64,000 nt of DNA, from positions 23,418,329 to 23,482,328 of the forward strand of contig NC_054877.1 in NCBI RefSeq assembly GCF_018320785.1, written 5' to 3'. Under the pieces are notes generated by a model. It did no database searches, was not told where the DNA came from, and saw nothing but the letters and a program-made list of their open reading frames with translations. The translations under genes and the position numbers were made by a program. Shown here piece by piece: positions 47,327-60,177 of this stretch. Every line of letters starts with the position of its first letter. Position 1 is the first letter of the stretch. This DNA is from Cheilinus undulatus (taxonomy: Eukaryota > Chordata > Actinopteri > Labriformes > Labridae).

Positions 47327-50300
47327 GTAAATCAGAGTAACGTCGCATTTAAGTTTTATGATGAGAAATCATAAAAAGGGACAAGACACTGCTGCAGACA
47401 CAACCCTGCATTCTGGCCTGGTCCTCCACGTCGTTTGCTGGTTTTGCTTTGCACCCATCTGCTATCTTTTCTCCCCCCCCGTTGTCTCTCCTGTCATGTT
47501 AGCTCTCTGAAAGGCGTAAATCGCTTTGAAGATAGCATACATCCCTCTTCATCTTAATCTGGGTTATAGTCTCCCCTCCCTAAAGATTATCGCTGGCACC
47601 ATTTTAATGTGAAGTGGTTTTATGCGCAGTGGCACAGACAGATTTTGGAGGACTGGTTGTCAAATGACATGAATACACCGACAGACGCCCCTGCTGCTGC
47701 TAAAATACTCCCATCGTGACATGACACTTCACGCAGCTAAATTATCAAATAACATGGCGTATGTGTAGACTTGCTGTTGTTTTACTGTGTGAATACCCTC
47801 ACGAGTTACCACACAAAACTGATCCCCCCTCCTCTCTTTGAATTGAGGCATCAGCCCAACCCTGGTGTCGGCTGGCTATCACTGCCCGGCTAACAAAGCA
47901 TGCTAGCAGTAGCACATACATCCGCTTTGTTGACATGGGATCGACTGGCCCACTTTCCTTCCTCCCTTCCTTCCCGGTGAATCAGTGAAACGAGGCTCTG
48001 ATTCTGCAGCTCTGTGCTGTGTTAGTTCAACTTTAGAGCTAAAGAGTTACTGTCTAGCATAGAGCAGTGTTAGCTTGACACCGACAGCGGTGATTATGAA
48101 ATAGCATGGTTTAATAGCATATAAGCTGCTGTCATAAACTTATATGGTAATTTTTTATTGCAGCTTATTAGTGGATGTGAGAGAGCTGTCGTGGTTATGC
48201 TGCAATCATTATTTCTGAATAGGAATTAAGAGGAATGCTTACTTAATTATTTGGATGATGAATATAACTGAGTAATACTATGCTAAGATGCTAACCCCAT
48301 ACTTAGTAAGTTGGATTCAGTAACTGGGTAGGTTTTGAATAAATTAACATACCCTGCTGTTTGCTTTACAGTTGTACACATGTTGGCAGGCAAAATGGAA
48401 ACAAAGTTCTATTTGCAATACTGGTTGAAAGTTACAATTTCTCAGCATGATCAGAAAAATGGATATTTCTGAAAATAGGCCAAAGTATGCAGGAATTGAC
48501 TTTAAGATATCAGGTTTTATTGGAATTACTTGGATTGAGACTTCCCTGTTTGTCCAGAATTAATAAAATTAACAGTAAGCGGTTACTCACTATGTTGTTG
48601 CCAAGCTGGACAACTTCTTAATCTGTGGCTTATGGACCAAAGCTGAAGTTCCCTAGTACAAATTTTGGCACAGGATATCTTCTTAGTAATTTTTATACAC
48701 CTCTATATACATAGTCCAAACAGTGAAAGTATGTGGTCATTTTATATTAACTATTATTATTAATCCCCATGCTCATGCAGGTATAGCTATACCCCAATCT
48801 AAGATGTGCTGTTGTTTTAAAGAAGACGTCTCCTCTGTTCTGTTACACCTTTTGTTCCATTTCAAGTCCAAACTGTGTTGTTTTTCATTTAAAAACATTT
48901 GGTTAAGATAGAAGAATGTCCAAAATTTGGATCGTGGCTTGTCATTTAAGAGAGATGGAGGTGGATCCTCATCATAAACCAGTTGAGAACCACTGTGCCA
49001 GAAAGCTATGAACACAGCAGGGTTACTGACACATCATTTCCCATTCTTGCAACAGGCTTAGTTGTATAGTTTATTATTGTAGGATTATGTTCTAACACTG
49101 TGTATATTTTTAGAAATCCAAGAGTTGCTTTCTTTGTCTAGCTACAGAATGAACTGCAAAAATTGTAGTAGTCTTTTAATCATTTTGATGCCTTTATTTT
49201 CTGAAATAAATTTATGTTTGAATTATTATAGAACTTACAATTAACCATTAGATTGTTTTAGTTTGTGTAAAACAGCTGTCTCCAAGTTCTCCCAATAAAT
49301 TCGTGCAGGATTTTATTTCAATCATTAGTGTAAAGTGGTTATGTTTGGGTTTTGGACTTTCAGCCTTTGGACAGACGTCACACTAGGCTTTGAGAAATCC
49401 CACTGAAACCTTGTGTACCATGCTGTGACACTGCCTCATCTCCTATGATGTGGTATGCACTGTATTCAATGGGCACCTTGAAGAAAGAAGTTGTTAGATA
49501 ACTTCAGAGATGCTAGTACTTTTGCTCTGCTTAGAGGGGACTTCTTGTGTTGTAAAGGGACTTGCAGTTCATTTATGTTCACCTCTACGGGTCAGTCTGG
49601 CCACATGAATAAAAACTAAAAAAAAAATCAGCCTTAAGTTTGTGTTGCTGTGGGGCTTTCCAATAAATCTGTTACTAAGATATGGGATGTGAAATGAGCT
49701 GATTTGTTTCATAAAAATATCAAGAGAATACTATTAACCTTGTTGGCCCTGCTTGAATTTGTAAGAATGGTTGCACAACAGTATTCACATAATTCTGTAT
49801 AATAGGCAGATATGAAAATGAAAAGGTGAAGCTTTCAATTTATGGAGTTTTTGACAGAACCTTTCTCATTTTTCTGGTTTAATCCTCATTCCTCTTACTA
49901 TATAGTGTATTTTAAAGACTGAAATTTAAGGTCTGAAATAAGGCTAGATTAATTTTTTGTGCTTGTGTAATTTCAAGCACTTTATCAGCATAGTCTACCC
50001 TATTAACCTGTTGCTTGATCATTAGAATTCATTTTAATTCTAAAGTAAAAGCTCCATAAATGGTTTAAGAAGTAATTTGATGCTACTTAAGATAAGATAT
50101 GATAAGACCCAGTTGCAACCAGACACGGTCAGGATGCCTTACCTTTTTTCCTTAATTATAAAAGTGTTTATGTTTCTTTTGGAAAGAAGCATACCTGAAT
50201 GAGAACCAGACTCTACCTTCTAAAAGCATTACTCTTGTTTTGAAGTAGTGTTGTTCTTCTGTTGCAGTTGGGGGATGGCGGTCAACGTATATTCTACCTC

Positions 50301-53300
50301 AATAACCCAGGAGACTATGAGCAGGCATGACATCACTGCCTGGGTTAACGATATTCTCTGCCTAAACTATACAAAAGTGGAGCAGCTCTCCTCAGGTAAG
50401 AACATTATCTTTAAAAATCCCTCTTTATCTAATTCTCCCTGTGTACTACTTAAGAGGTCAAAGAAAGCATTTTTCAGAGATTACCTCTTCATCAGTTGAA
50501 GATTCAGATAAAGTTCTGTTCAAGCTGGCAGTTAAAACAATCTGTTGCAACAGATTCACCTCTCCTTGGCAGAGAGTTGTCTATAAATAAACCTGTAGCC
50601 TGCCGTGTTCTTCTGCTGTGACCAAGTAATCCAATTTCAGTCACTACAGACACACACAGCCACCCCTCCTTTTCTTAAGGTGTAATCTACTTCTTTGATT
50701 ACTTCTTATGCACTCTCCACTTGGCAGTTGGTAAATGCTATAAGATAAAAGTTGTATAAACCCAAGCTGAGCAGCTGTCCTCTTTTTCAAGTGGATTAAG
50801 GTCTAACCAGGCTTCACTCAATATTGGCCATGCCACCAAGACTTTGAGTTTGAGTTTTCTCATTTAAAAAGAAGATCATGTATCTGTACATAAGAAGACA
50901 CTTGTTTTTCTCCTCATTGTTCTTGTATATTTTCTATCAGGCTTGGGTTAGCATAATCTGTATCCTATCATGTACCTGAACTCAGTTGTGTGTATTTTTC
51001 TGTCTAATTCAAGAGCAAAGTGTTATGTACTAAACAAACATTTTGTCACGTCTTTAGGTGCCGCATATTGCCAGTTCATGGATCTGCTTTTCCCTGGTTG
51101 CATCAGTCTTAAGAAGGTCAAATTTCAAGCTAAGCTGGAGCATGAGTACATTCATAATTTCAAGTTGTTGCAGGCATCCTTCAAAAGGATGAATGTGGAC
51201 AAAGTGAGTTGCTTAACCTTTCCTTGCATCTTGATGAGTAATTAGGTTTTGTAATCTGTGCTTTGAACTGTCCAAATATATATTTTTGTTATCCTTCCTT
51301 CCCCTCTATTCAGATTATTCCTGTGGAGAAACTGGTCAAAGGCAGATTTCAGGACAATCTTGATTTCATCCAGTGGTTCAAGAAATTCTTTGATGCTAAT
51401 TACGATGGTAAAGACTATGACCCAGTTGCAGCCAGACAGGGTCAGGATGCCATTCCTCCACCTGATCCTGGTGAGCAGATCTTCAACCTGCCAAAGAAGT
51501 CCCACCATGCAGCCAGCTCCCCGACTGCAGGTAATCGGCTGCTGCTCCAGAAAGAAAGCATTTTCTTTTCCGAGTGTATGTGAAATGTTTGAAGATATTC
51601 TTACTACACCATTGTGCATCCATCTCTGAATAAGAACACTTATGTCTGCAATAGGAGCATCAAGGTCGAGTTCAACAACCCCCAAGTCCTCAACACCAAC
51701 ATCCAGACCCTCATCAGCCAAAAAAGTCCCTGCAACAGCAACTCCTGCCAAAGGAGAGAAAGAACTGGAAGCACAGGTCACACATCTTACAGAGCAGGTG
51801 GGTTTAAGAAAAGATATATTTTTTTGATTGTATGTCAGATTTTACCGATGTTTATCACTGTTTAATTATCACTGTCTACCACCAACAATAATCAACTGTA
51901 ACACCAAACTTCCTACTCCATACTGCTGGCATTCAGTGTTTTGATGCTGATGTGTTTATTTGTACATTGCATTGGATTTTGTAGTCCTTAAACAATAATT
52001 TATCAGTTAATTGTCGATTATTTAATTGATGGTTTTGTCTTTCAAACAAAAGAGAAAGGAAAATGTTCGTTATTCTAGTAGACATCAGGCCAAAAGCATA
52101 ACATGCAAACCATTTTTTGTCCCCCGAACCCACTATATAAGCAGACATTCAGTTACCATTGGGATCATGAAAAAGGTTTGAATAGTTCGATTTAAGAAGC
52201 TGGACCCATGAAGGGTTACCTGTTTAGCTTGCCATTAAGAGGTTTTTTCTTCAGCCAGTTTGCACAGGTGTTGTTTAAAACTTGGTCTGCTTTTTAAAAC
52301 AACTCTTAGCCATATCAAATGGCTAAGTCCATGTTACACTCAATCTGTTTTAGAAATGTGTAACAATTTAGCTTTGCTAAAGGGCTCAAAGATATTTTTT
52401 AATCTTAAACTAACATAATCTCGTGCACACCCACATTAGATTGATCTCTTCATTTAAGCCTGTCCTTTGTCATTTGCTCTGTTGTCATATAGCTCTCCAC
52501 CAAACCACATACAACACATCTGGTGTAAATCGAGACAGCAACTTACTGTTACTTATTCATTATGTAACTTATCACATTTCTGTCAAAAAGTGCATTGACC
52601 TATCTTGATACTCAACTATTTGAATAAGAATTTGTGGCAAGTGTAGGAACTCGGTTTATTCATTTTTCTTTGCAAGTTGAAAGAGCATCTGCCGTTTCTC
52701 CAAGAAAGAAAAAAAGGAAAAAGTGAGTATCTCAGTGCCAAAACAGACTCGACCAAATCAATAGACTGTAGTTGCTTACAAATGTTTTCTTAATAAGGGA
52801 AAATTACCTTGATTTAATTCCTTGTTTTATATTTGCATTCCATCTGATCTTCTAACTTTGTCTTGTGATCAGAGTTAGTAACTTACTAACATCTTTGATG
52901 ATTCAGTATATCATAGAAATAACACATGCTAAAGAAAAAGTGTTTTTATTAAATGAAGTATGTGTATCGTATAACTCTGCCTTTAAAAAGTCCTCAGACC
53001 TCTCTCTCACATGTACACATTCTTTAAATGGGTGAGAGAAGTCCTAATGCAAGGCTGTTGATGGCAGATGTGTTGACAAATGACTTTACAGATCAATAGA
53101 TTATATAAACAATCATTAGAAACAACAAAGTTACTATCCATAGACAAAAAAATCAACAACCCAGCTCGCTGTGGACTCCAGTTACATGTGGTTGGTACAT
53201 TGAATTCAATTTTTAAAGTAAAAAGTTGATTATTTTATAAAAAGTAATTTGACGGGTTACATTTTAAAGGCCTCACCTACAGAGAATCCCCAGTTTGCAA

Positions 53301-56081
53301 CTTCTCAGTTTTGGTTGACTCTTATTGTTCTCATTTTCAGCTAAATGTGACACTCTGTACAGTAACTGCTTAGAAGCAAATACCAAACAGCATTGTTAGT
53401 AACCATCAGGTGAACATCAACTTCTTTTGCCCTGACTGCATGGCATCATTTGGAACTTAATTGTTGTTGCCTTGGCTTAGCCTTAGGCAAAGCACGGAAC
53501 AAATGCTCTCACACTGGTCAAACGAACTGGACTTTAGGCTCAAACGCACCCAGGCATGGTACGGATGGCCTAGTGTGAGTGCGCCCTAGATTACAAGTGA
53601 GTGGCCAGTACTAATAGGAGGAATGAATATGCTGTGGACCTTCAGTTAGTGGAGTAAATCATCATAGGGTTTGACTTGTATTTTCCAGGAAACACATGCC
53701 CTATTCCAAAGCGCTGGATGTGTGAATAAGCAACTGTTTGATAGCATCTTTGCTGTATTAACTGAAAAAGTTATGTGTTATTGTAAGTTACTTGTTTCTG
53801 TAGACAACAACTGGAAGGAAAAAAATACTCAGCTAATGCAGTGAACATTGAAGAGCTTTATTTCTAGACTCATTGATTTGTCTAGGTCCTCTCTGATAAC
53901 AAAGTTCACATATGTTCCATACAAAGCAGCGTGTGGGAAGCTCAGTTTGTTGTCTAGCTGATCTTATGACTGCTTTTTTGTCTGCGACCAAAGTCCCCAT
54001 TGTTTTGTGTGTGTCATATCAATCTGGATTTTGGTTGTTTTGGATTAATCCTGATTTTTGACCTGAATACTTGACCTAAAAAAACTTAAATCATCCATGA
54101 GAATGTCCACTGTTGTTTAGCATGAAATCATCCCACTTATTATTATTTTTTTTTTTTTAAGATTTATTTTTGGGCATTTTGTGCCTCTATTGGATAGAGG
54201 AGGACAGTGGATAGAGTCGGAAACAGGGAAGAGAGCAGGGAGAGACATGCGGCAAAGGGGCACAGACCGGACTCGAACCAGGGCCGCCCGCGCACATGGG
54301 CAGCACCCAAAACCACTTATTTTTTTTAAACAGCAGTGAGACATTTTAACGTTTTTGTTCCGAAGAACTACAGTCTAATATAACAAGCCAGCAGTTAGCA
54401 ACATAAATATGTAGAACAGTATGAGGACATCTTGATGACCATTCCAGTGTCCACACTGTGGTTTGAATTTTCTAATAAAAAATAGCCATTTTTAACTGTC
54501 TGACTAGGACATTGGTTTATTTCTGTGCGTTATGATACACAGTAGATAGCAGCAAAGTGTATTTTCTTTTTATGCTGTTTTTACACAGGCTGGCATCAGT
54601 TACTATGGTTACAGGGTCTGTACTGTGTCTGTCACTGAAACTTTGTTTGCTCTTCATTTTGCTGCCATAGAGGTTGATTTTCATAAATAAATACAATCTG
54701 GAATAGACTCAGATTTGCTTAAGCACCTGATGGATACAAAACTACATATTTACTGTTTTGTCAAAAGCTATTGTTTGTCTTTGTAAATTAAACTTTGATT
54801 CAGTTGTGCATCAATAGCCCAGTTGGTTGTAAATAATCTAGCTGAATTAAATTATTTGATGTGAATTGGGGTTAGATGCACAATTGAAGAGGTAACAAGA
54901 AAAAAAACTCAGGCCTTGATGACCTAGTGGTTTAGCTGAACAGCATAAACGGTGCCTATAAAAAGCATTCACCCTTGTGGATGTTTTACCCTTTTATCGA
55001 TTTTATAAATCAATCATTGTTGATATATTTTGGCTTTTTTTGTTACAAGAAAACTACAAAAAAACGTATTTAATATCAAAATGAATGCATAAATATTCAC
55101 CCTCTTTAAAGTGACTGACCTAATTCTACAGAGGTCCAGCCAGTAAGTCCAAGTAGTCTCACAATTAGTGAAATGGGGATCACCTGAGAGCAACCTCCCA
55201 AATGATCATATTTCCTGTTTTTATTGGCCTGTTGACATCAAACAAAAATGGAAAGAAAGCTTAAAAATCGCATTTTCCACTCTAAGTGATTCAAGTAAAA
55301 AATGTGGCTTTGTTTTCATGCTATAATGTAACAAAATTAGCGGATGATGAAATAACGCTGGCGTGATCGTGGACCTCTAAGGATTAACTTACAAACAACT
55401 GTATCTTTGATGAAGGTGTTCCATGCGGTTTTGGGCAGTTCAGTTTTGATATGAGTCATAACTTGTTTTGCACACTGTATAATTTCCTGCTTATTTTATC
55501 CTTTACCATATATATGCTTGATCAATGCAAAATCTAGTCCTAATGAGATGTTACTTTTGTAGGTGAACACATTAAAGTTGGCACTGGAGGGTGTGGAGAA
55601 GGAGAGGGACTACTACTTCGGCAAGCTGCGAGAGGTGGAATTGCTGTGCCAGGAACAGGGTGAAGAAAACGGCCCATTTGTTGAGCGACTAATGGAGGTC
55701 CTTTACTCCTCAGACGAACAGGTCAGTCAGTGACCTCTACATTGATTTGATTAGGGTTCAGATAAGATGGAGCCTGCTTTTTGCTCTGCCTTAGATAAGT
55801 TTATGCTGTTTGTTCACCAGTAAAATATGAGTGCTATTTTCCCTGGTGGTTAAATCATGTGGAAGTTATAATGTGGGTGAAGAGATAAGAAGTCCGTCTT
55901 TGTGTGTAATTGAGTGTGTTTGCCTTGGAGCGTATTTCAGTAGCACTCTCTCACTCTAAGCTCTCTGTGCTTGTTTTTTAAGGAGGGAGCAGAGCTGGCA
56001 GAGGGGGATGGACAAGAAGTGGACCAGCAAGCACACGAGGAGGCACCAGATGATCAGCAGGAGGAGCAGGATGAATATTGA
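47205..56081 (+). CDS. mapre2: Microtubule-associated protein RP/EB family member 2 (EB2)
   Basis: EB proteins track growing microtubule plus ends and recruit CAP-Gly and SxIP partners. Exons: 47205-47326, 50268-50395, 51058-51203, 51314-51530, 51655-51797, 55563-55721, 55983-56081. All phases agree, giving 337 residues (human about 327). Visible parts: the N-terminal extension specific to EB2 ([20 protein letters not shown]); a calponin-homology domain at about 55-165 ([60 protein letters not shown]); a Ser/Thr/Pro/Lys linker (about 200-245); the EB-homology coiled coil (about 250-305: [40 protein letters not shown]); and an acidic tail ending QDEY, the C-terminal aromatic motif read by CAP-Gly domains. 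The start matches the family exactly. Confidence 0.96.
50268..51530 (+). CDS. mapre2: mapre2 exons 2-4: calponin-homology domain and start of linker
   Basis: Exons 50268-50395, 51058-51203 and 51314-51530 encode [20 protein letters not shown], the microtubule-binding CH domain, and [20 protein letters not shown], then [16 protein letters not shown]. Residues are nearly identical to human EB2. The donor and acceptor sites are standard, and the split codons restore the expected S, G and G. Confidence 0.95.
51655..51797 (+). CDS. mapre2: mapre2 exon 5: variable linker
   Basis: It encodes [20 protein letters not shown] then [20 protein letters not shown] and VTHLTEQ. The linker is rich in Ser, Thr, Pro and Lys, as expected, and more diverged from mammals than the flanking domains. 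EB linkers are regulated by phosphorylation; many S/T-P sites are visible. Confidence 0.92.
54146..54312 (-). repeat. tRNA-derived SINE, inverted
   Basis: The plus strand begins with a T run (the poly(A) tail reversed), then AAGATTTATTTTTGGGCATT. On the minus strand the B-box GGTTCGAGTCC (54269-54279) precedes ATGTCTCTCCCTGCTCTCTTCC-like sequence, cut here at shared words. It matches the copy at 20821-21015 with modest divergence. The B-box is closer to the tRNA consensus than in that copy, so this copy may be younger. Confidence 0.75.
54951..55200 (+). mobile_element. Tc1-like 5'-end fragment
   Basis: The stretch opens GGTGCCTATAAAAAGCATTC and contains GACCTAATTCTACAGAGGTC and CAATTAGTGAAATGGGGATC, typical of the 5' inverted repeat and leader of a fish Tc1 family. 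No transposase or right end follows, so it is a truncated relic. Confidence 0.6.
55563..56081 (+). CDS. mapre2: mapre2 exons 6-7: EB-homology domain and acidic tail
   Basis: Exons 55563-55721 and 55983-56081 encode [53 protein letters not shown] and a tail of mostly Glu, Asp and Gln ending DEY. The FYF-type signature (here DYYFGKLRE) marks the SxIP-binding pocket. The last exon has an AG acceptor at 55981-55982 and ends in TGA. Confidence 0.94.
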
Positions 56082-57400
56082 CCGCCATCATCATCACCAT
56101 CAACCCTCACCCCAGTTACACCCCTCTTTCTAACATGTGAGAACTGTATACAGATTTTAATTTTTCCTCATGGTTTCTTTTTTGTTCTCTTTGAGACTGA
56201 GCACATGAAGCAACCTCTTGAATGCAAGCACCATCACACTTTTATTTTTTGTATCTCTCCTCTGCTCACTGTTCGATGTTTATTCGTGACTTTCAGTAAA
56301 ATGCTGTGGCAGGTTTGCGGAGATGATCCTCAAGCTCAGACCAACACAGAAGTTTCCAATGATTGTGTGGGTGGAAAGTCAGTTAAAAATCCACAGTAGA
56401 TGTAATGAAATGCTGAAGTTTAGACAGGTAACTGTTATCTGTCAGTGCAAATGTTAACTTCCCAGCTTCTGTCCTTTTTTTCATTTTATTTGTTTTATAC
56501 GTTGCATATCAAAATATTAATCACAAGAATGCAATAAGCAAAGCCCTGAAAGGGCTCGTAGTGGCTCTTATTTAACCTCCTTCCATACGTTGCACTGACA
56601 TTTGACTCTGTACTGGACAATCTGTCCATAGATCTTCACCGTATTTATTATTATTATTATTAAGCCTTAGAAATAGTGCAAGATTTTGCATTGCATCCTC
56701 TTGAAGGAGGGCAATACAGTCAATGAATTGTGAATAAACTATAGTGTAATGCCAATCTATGACTGTTTGACAGCTATCCACATACAAATTACAAGATAAT
56801 CGGTGTGTTCAGCAATGTGTTCTCACACCATACAAGGTGGTTAGGTGATTGTTTACTTTTTATGTCATAAACCTAGGGAAGGAAAGAAACATTATTGTGG
56901 ACTAGTCTTATAATGGTGCAGCATTTTATGTTTTAAACCTCAGCTGGATCTTGTGGTCTGTTCAGAATTCAGCCATTTGCTTCTGAGTATTTCTTTTTTA
57001 AACCACAGGTCTTAGGGAGTCGGTTCACTGAGTAATTGCCATACTATATTCCAGTAAGTACATTGTATACCCTTTCTTAATATTGCATTTACTAATATTG
57101 AACTGGGCAGTGCACCATAATGCTTTAGTCATATATAATTGTGTAAATGAAAAGGAATGTAAACATGTACTGTCAATAATTAATGAATGGTAAATGTTTT
57201 TTTCATGTCCCTCTCATTATGCATTCCCCCAAAAAACGTGTTGCATGTATGCATTTTATTTGTGAATAACTTGACCTGCTTTTTACATATTTAATAAAAA
57301 ACAAGTATGTTAAGTGAGCTTTTTGTATGTTTAACCTGCTATTTGAAAGTTGTTGAGATTCGGATGGATTTGCTGTAATAAAATTACATTTTAAGTTTAC
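56082..57400 (+). other. mapre2: mapre2 3' UTR with two poly(A) signals
   Basis: AATAAA occurs at 57293-57298 and again at 57377-57382. The 1.2 kb before them has no exon or element, only an (ATT)n run near 56646-56661. Two alternative transcript ends about 85 bases apart are likely. Confidence 0.6.
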
Positions 57401-57889
57401 AGGAGTGTTGTCATGTCACAGAAACAATAGGACATAGACTGACCTCAAAGGTGAAAGTGCTTCATCAACTTACAAGCTGTAAATACCTGATATATGAGAG
57501 GAAGTTTGATGTTTTGATTTTTTAAGAATAGAAGAAGAAATTTTATCAAAAAATGGGTATCATGGGACAGTGTGATGCTTTTAGGGTTGTTTTACATTCT
57601 TTAATATTACATTTACACTCCAAGCATACGGAGGGATGTTAAAAATTTACTACCTGTTTTAAAAAACAAACACAACATTGATATTTCACATTGAAATGCC
57701 AGCTTGAAAATTGTTTATTTTCAAATAAATGTACAGAACCAACATCTGCATCATGCACTTATATCAGAGTATCCAGCATTTAGTTTGAATAACTTGACCA
57801 TAGCATATTTTCTTTATGCTAAAGACTAATTTGAAGGTTAAGAATGACTAGGATTTTAAACTACCATTTCCTCTTCACTAAGTTACATA

Positions 57890-59297
57890 CAGGCATATCT
57901 AAAAAATAGAATATGTAAAAGTTCATTTTTACCATGGTTTACTTCTGAATGTTAAATTTCAGAAATTGTAAATTAATTTCATACAAAGTGAAACATTTCA
58001 AGATATTTGTTTGTTTTGATCTTGATGATTACAGCTCACAAAAATCCACTATCTCAGAATATTAGAATATAGTGGATTTGAGGTGTCATGACATCAGCTG
58101 CTGTTGACCCACTGTGCTGTATCAAGTCCAGTGTCAGCGCTGTCAACCATCTACCAGGAGATTTTAGAGCATTTCATACATCCATCTGCTGAGAAGCTTT
58201 ATGGAGATAATGATTTCCTTTTGCAGGACTTGGCCCCTGTCCACAGTGAAGCCAAACTACCAGAAAGTGGGATTCCTGACCACGGTGTTGCTTGATTGGC
58301 CAGCCAACTGGCCTGACCTGAGCACCGTAGAGCACTGGCTTTCAATCTTTCTTTGCCCAAGGCACACCTAAGATCAAGCCAAAATTTCAAGGCACACCAC
58401 AACCATATCTTTACAAAACAGCCTCTTACATGTTCCAGTAAATCAAGCCTATAGTGTTGGTTCAGGCAGGCCATGGAATCAAGCGCTGCCATATAATTGA
58501 GATCCGCTGATCTAACGAAAGTCTTTGCCAGCTTACCACAAGCTGATGCACTCTAGGCATGCTACGTATACTGGCAAATTGTACTCATGCTGCCATATCC
58601 AAAGCCTGTCTATGCTTTGCTGCTCCCTCTGCAAGCTGCTTGTCTCACAACCCTCCTCCACCCGGCTCCTCTTTTATTCTACCTCTGACTTCATCAGTGT
58701 CATTCTGTTGTCATTTATGCCTGCTCCGCCCTGTTTTTGTTACTGTATAGCTGTAGTAATCAAGTATGGCTGTACAATTTCCTACGGCACATTAAGACTT
58801 GGCTCAAGGTACACCAGTGTGCCTTGCCACACCATTTGAGAACCACTGTCATATTATAGAGAGTCTCTGGGGAAATGTCAAGAGGACTCAACAATACAGA
58901 TGAGCTGAAGGCTGCTATCAAAGCAACCTGGTCTTCATATCAACTCAGCAGTGTCACAGACTGATTGCCTCCATGCCTTGTCACATAGATGCAGTAATTA
59001 GTGCAAAAGGAGCTCCAACCAATTACTGAGATAAATGAGCATGCTTTTTCACAAGGTCCATATTACTGTATTATAAATCCTTTTTGGACCGATGTTTTGC
59101 AATATTCTAATATTTTGACATAGTGAATTTTTGTGAGCGGTAAGCCATAATACTCAACATATTAAAAAAAAAAAAATCTTGAAATGTTTCCATTTGAGAG
59201 GGATGAATCTAAAATATATAGAAGTTTGATTTCTTGAAAAAAATCACAAGAAAACCTGTTTTTTTCATGATATTATAATTTGTTTTAAATGCACCTA
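57890..59297 (+). mobile_element. Tc1-like element with roughly 200-base inverted repeats, interrupted by another element
   Basis: It opens CAGGCATATCTAAAAAATAG after TA (57888-57889) and closes TTTTAAATGCACCTA before TA (59298-59299). The left and right 190-200 bases are inverted copies, aligned through GAAACATTTCAAGAT and CTCACAAAAATYCACTAT. Between them are broken pieces of the transposase catalytic half, such as a stretch around GACTTGGCCCCTGTCCACAG. The N-terminal half is deleted. A hAT-like element (58333-58853) splits the coding remnant. It lies between mapre2 and the spidr-like gene. Confidence 0.75.
58333..58853. mobile_element. hAT-like element nested in the Tc1 element
   Basis: The left end CACTGGCTTTCAATC and the right end (reverse-complemented) CAGTGGTTCTCAAATGG are inverted. 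Removing it rejoins the Tc1 coding remnant across GAGCACCRTAGAGAGTCTC. The flanks CCGTAGAG and TTATAGAG look like an aged 8-bp target duplication differing by transitions. A related fragment is at 862-985. Confidence 0.65.
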
Positions 59298-60177
59298 TAT
59301 AATCTAACACATTACAAAGGAAGATTGTACTCCACTAAGTGTACTTTGCAACCATTTCTTGTCAGATTTACACATGCTAAATGACCATTTGACTTGCAGT
59401 AATATAAAAATAGGTAAAGTCAGTGCAATAATACACTCTATAGTGTAAGAATAGATTTTTATTGTAAAAATAGCAATACCATTGTGAATATGTACTCGTA
59501 AATGTTTAGGCACAATGTGAACACAATGTATCTCCAAAATGAGTTAAAAAAAAAAAAAAGCACAGACCCTTTGTAAGTTAGAAAAGGTACTAGTACTAGC
59601 ATGTATTCCAGATTTCAAAAGCAACAGGTATTGATGCAGAATTGCCAACTCCTGAATGGATTGGAGATTTTCTATGAAGAAAATTATAATAGTTTATTTA
59701 AATATTTATTTTAAAATCTGACTGCTAAGTAGCTGGTATCTAAAATTGTCAAAGACAAGGGGAAAGTACACTATCATATGAACCTTCAAAATGCACATTA
59801 CAGTATTTTTTCATTTAAGAATGAAAATTCTTGCTTGACAAAAGTTATGAGTACAAAGAAACAGATAATTGAGAAAAGCTCAGGAATATTACAACATAAG
59901 AACTGCAGGGAGACAGTAGGCTAATATGCGCTGATACACAGCCTTCCTCCGGTGCACGCTGTTTAGTAATCAAACACACCCCTCCTCTGATTGAGCAACA
60001 GTGAGTCGCCTTTAACTTTATGGCTGCTAGTTAGCTCAGTTTGCAGACGAGAGAGGTACTTACAACCGGCAAACCCTAAATGTAAAACAATGGGTTGAAA
60101 AGAATAATTAACATGAAAGCATCATTTTGATAGAAACGTTAACTACAACAGGGGCTTGAATTTCTTTAATTCCCGCC

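Larger units (their letters stand above)
51798..55562 (+). other. mapre2 intron 5
   Basis: It contains the inverted SINE at 54146-54312 and a Tc1-type 5' end at 54951-55200. Near 53480-53590 is a repeat-like stretch ending GGCCTAGTGTGAGTGCGCCC that recurs in fish genomes in my memory. No exon was seen. Confidence 0.4.

Noticed and set aside
51242-51781. Minus-strand open frame of 179 codons over mapre2 exons 4-5
   Set aside because: It runs antisense to coding exons and their intron; the sense strand matches EB2 residue by residue.
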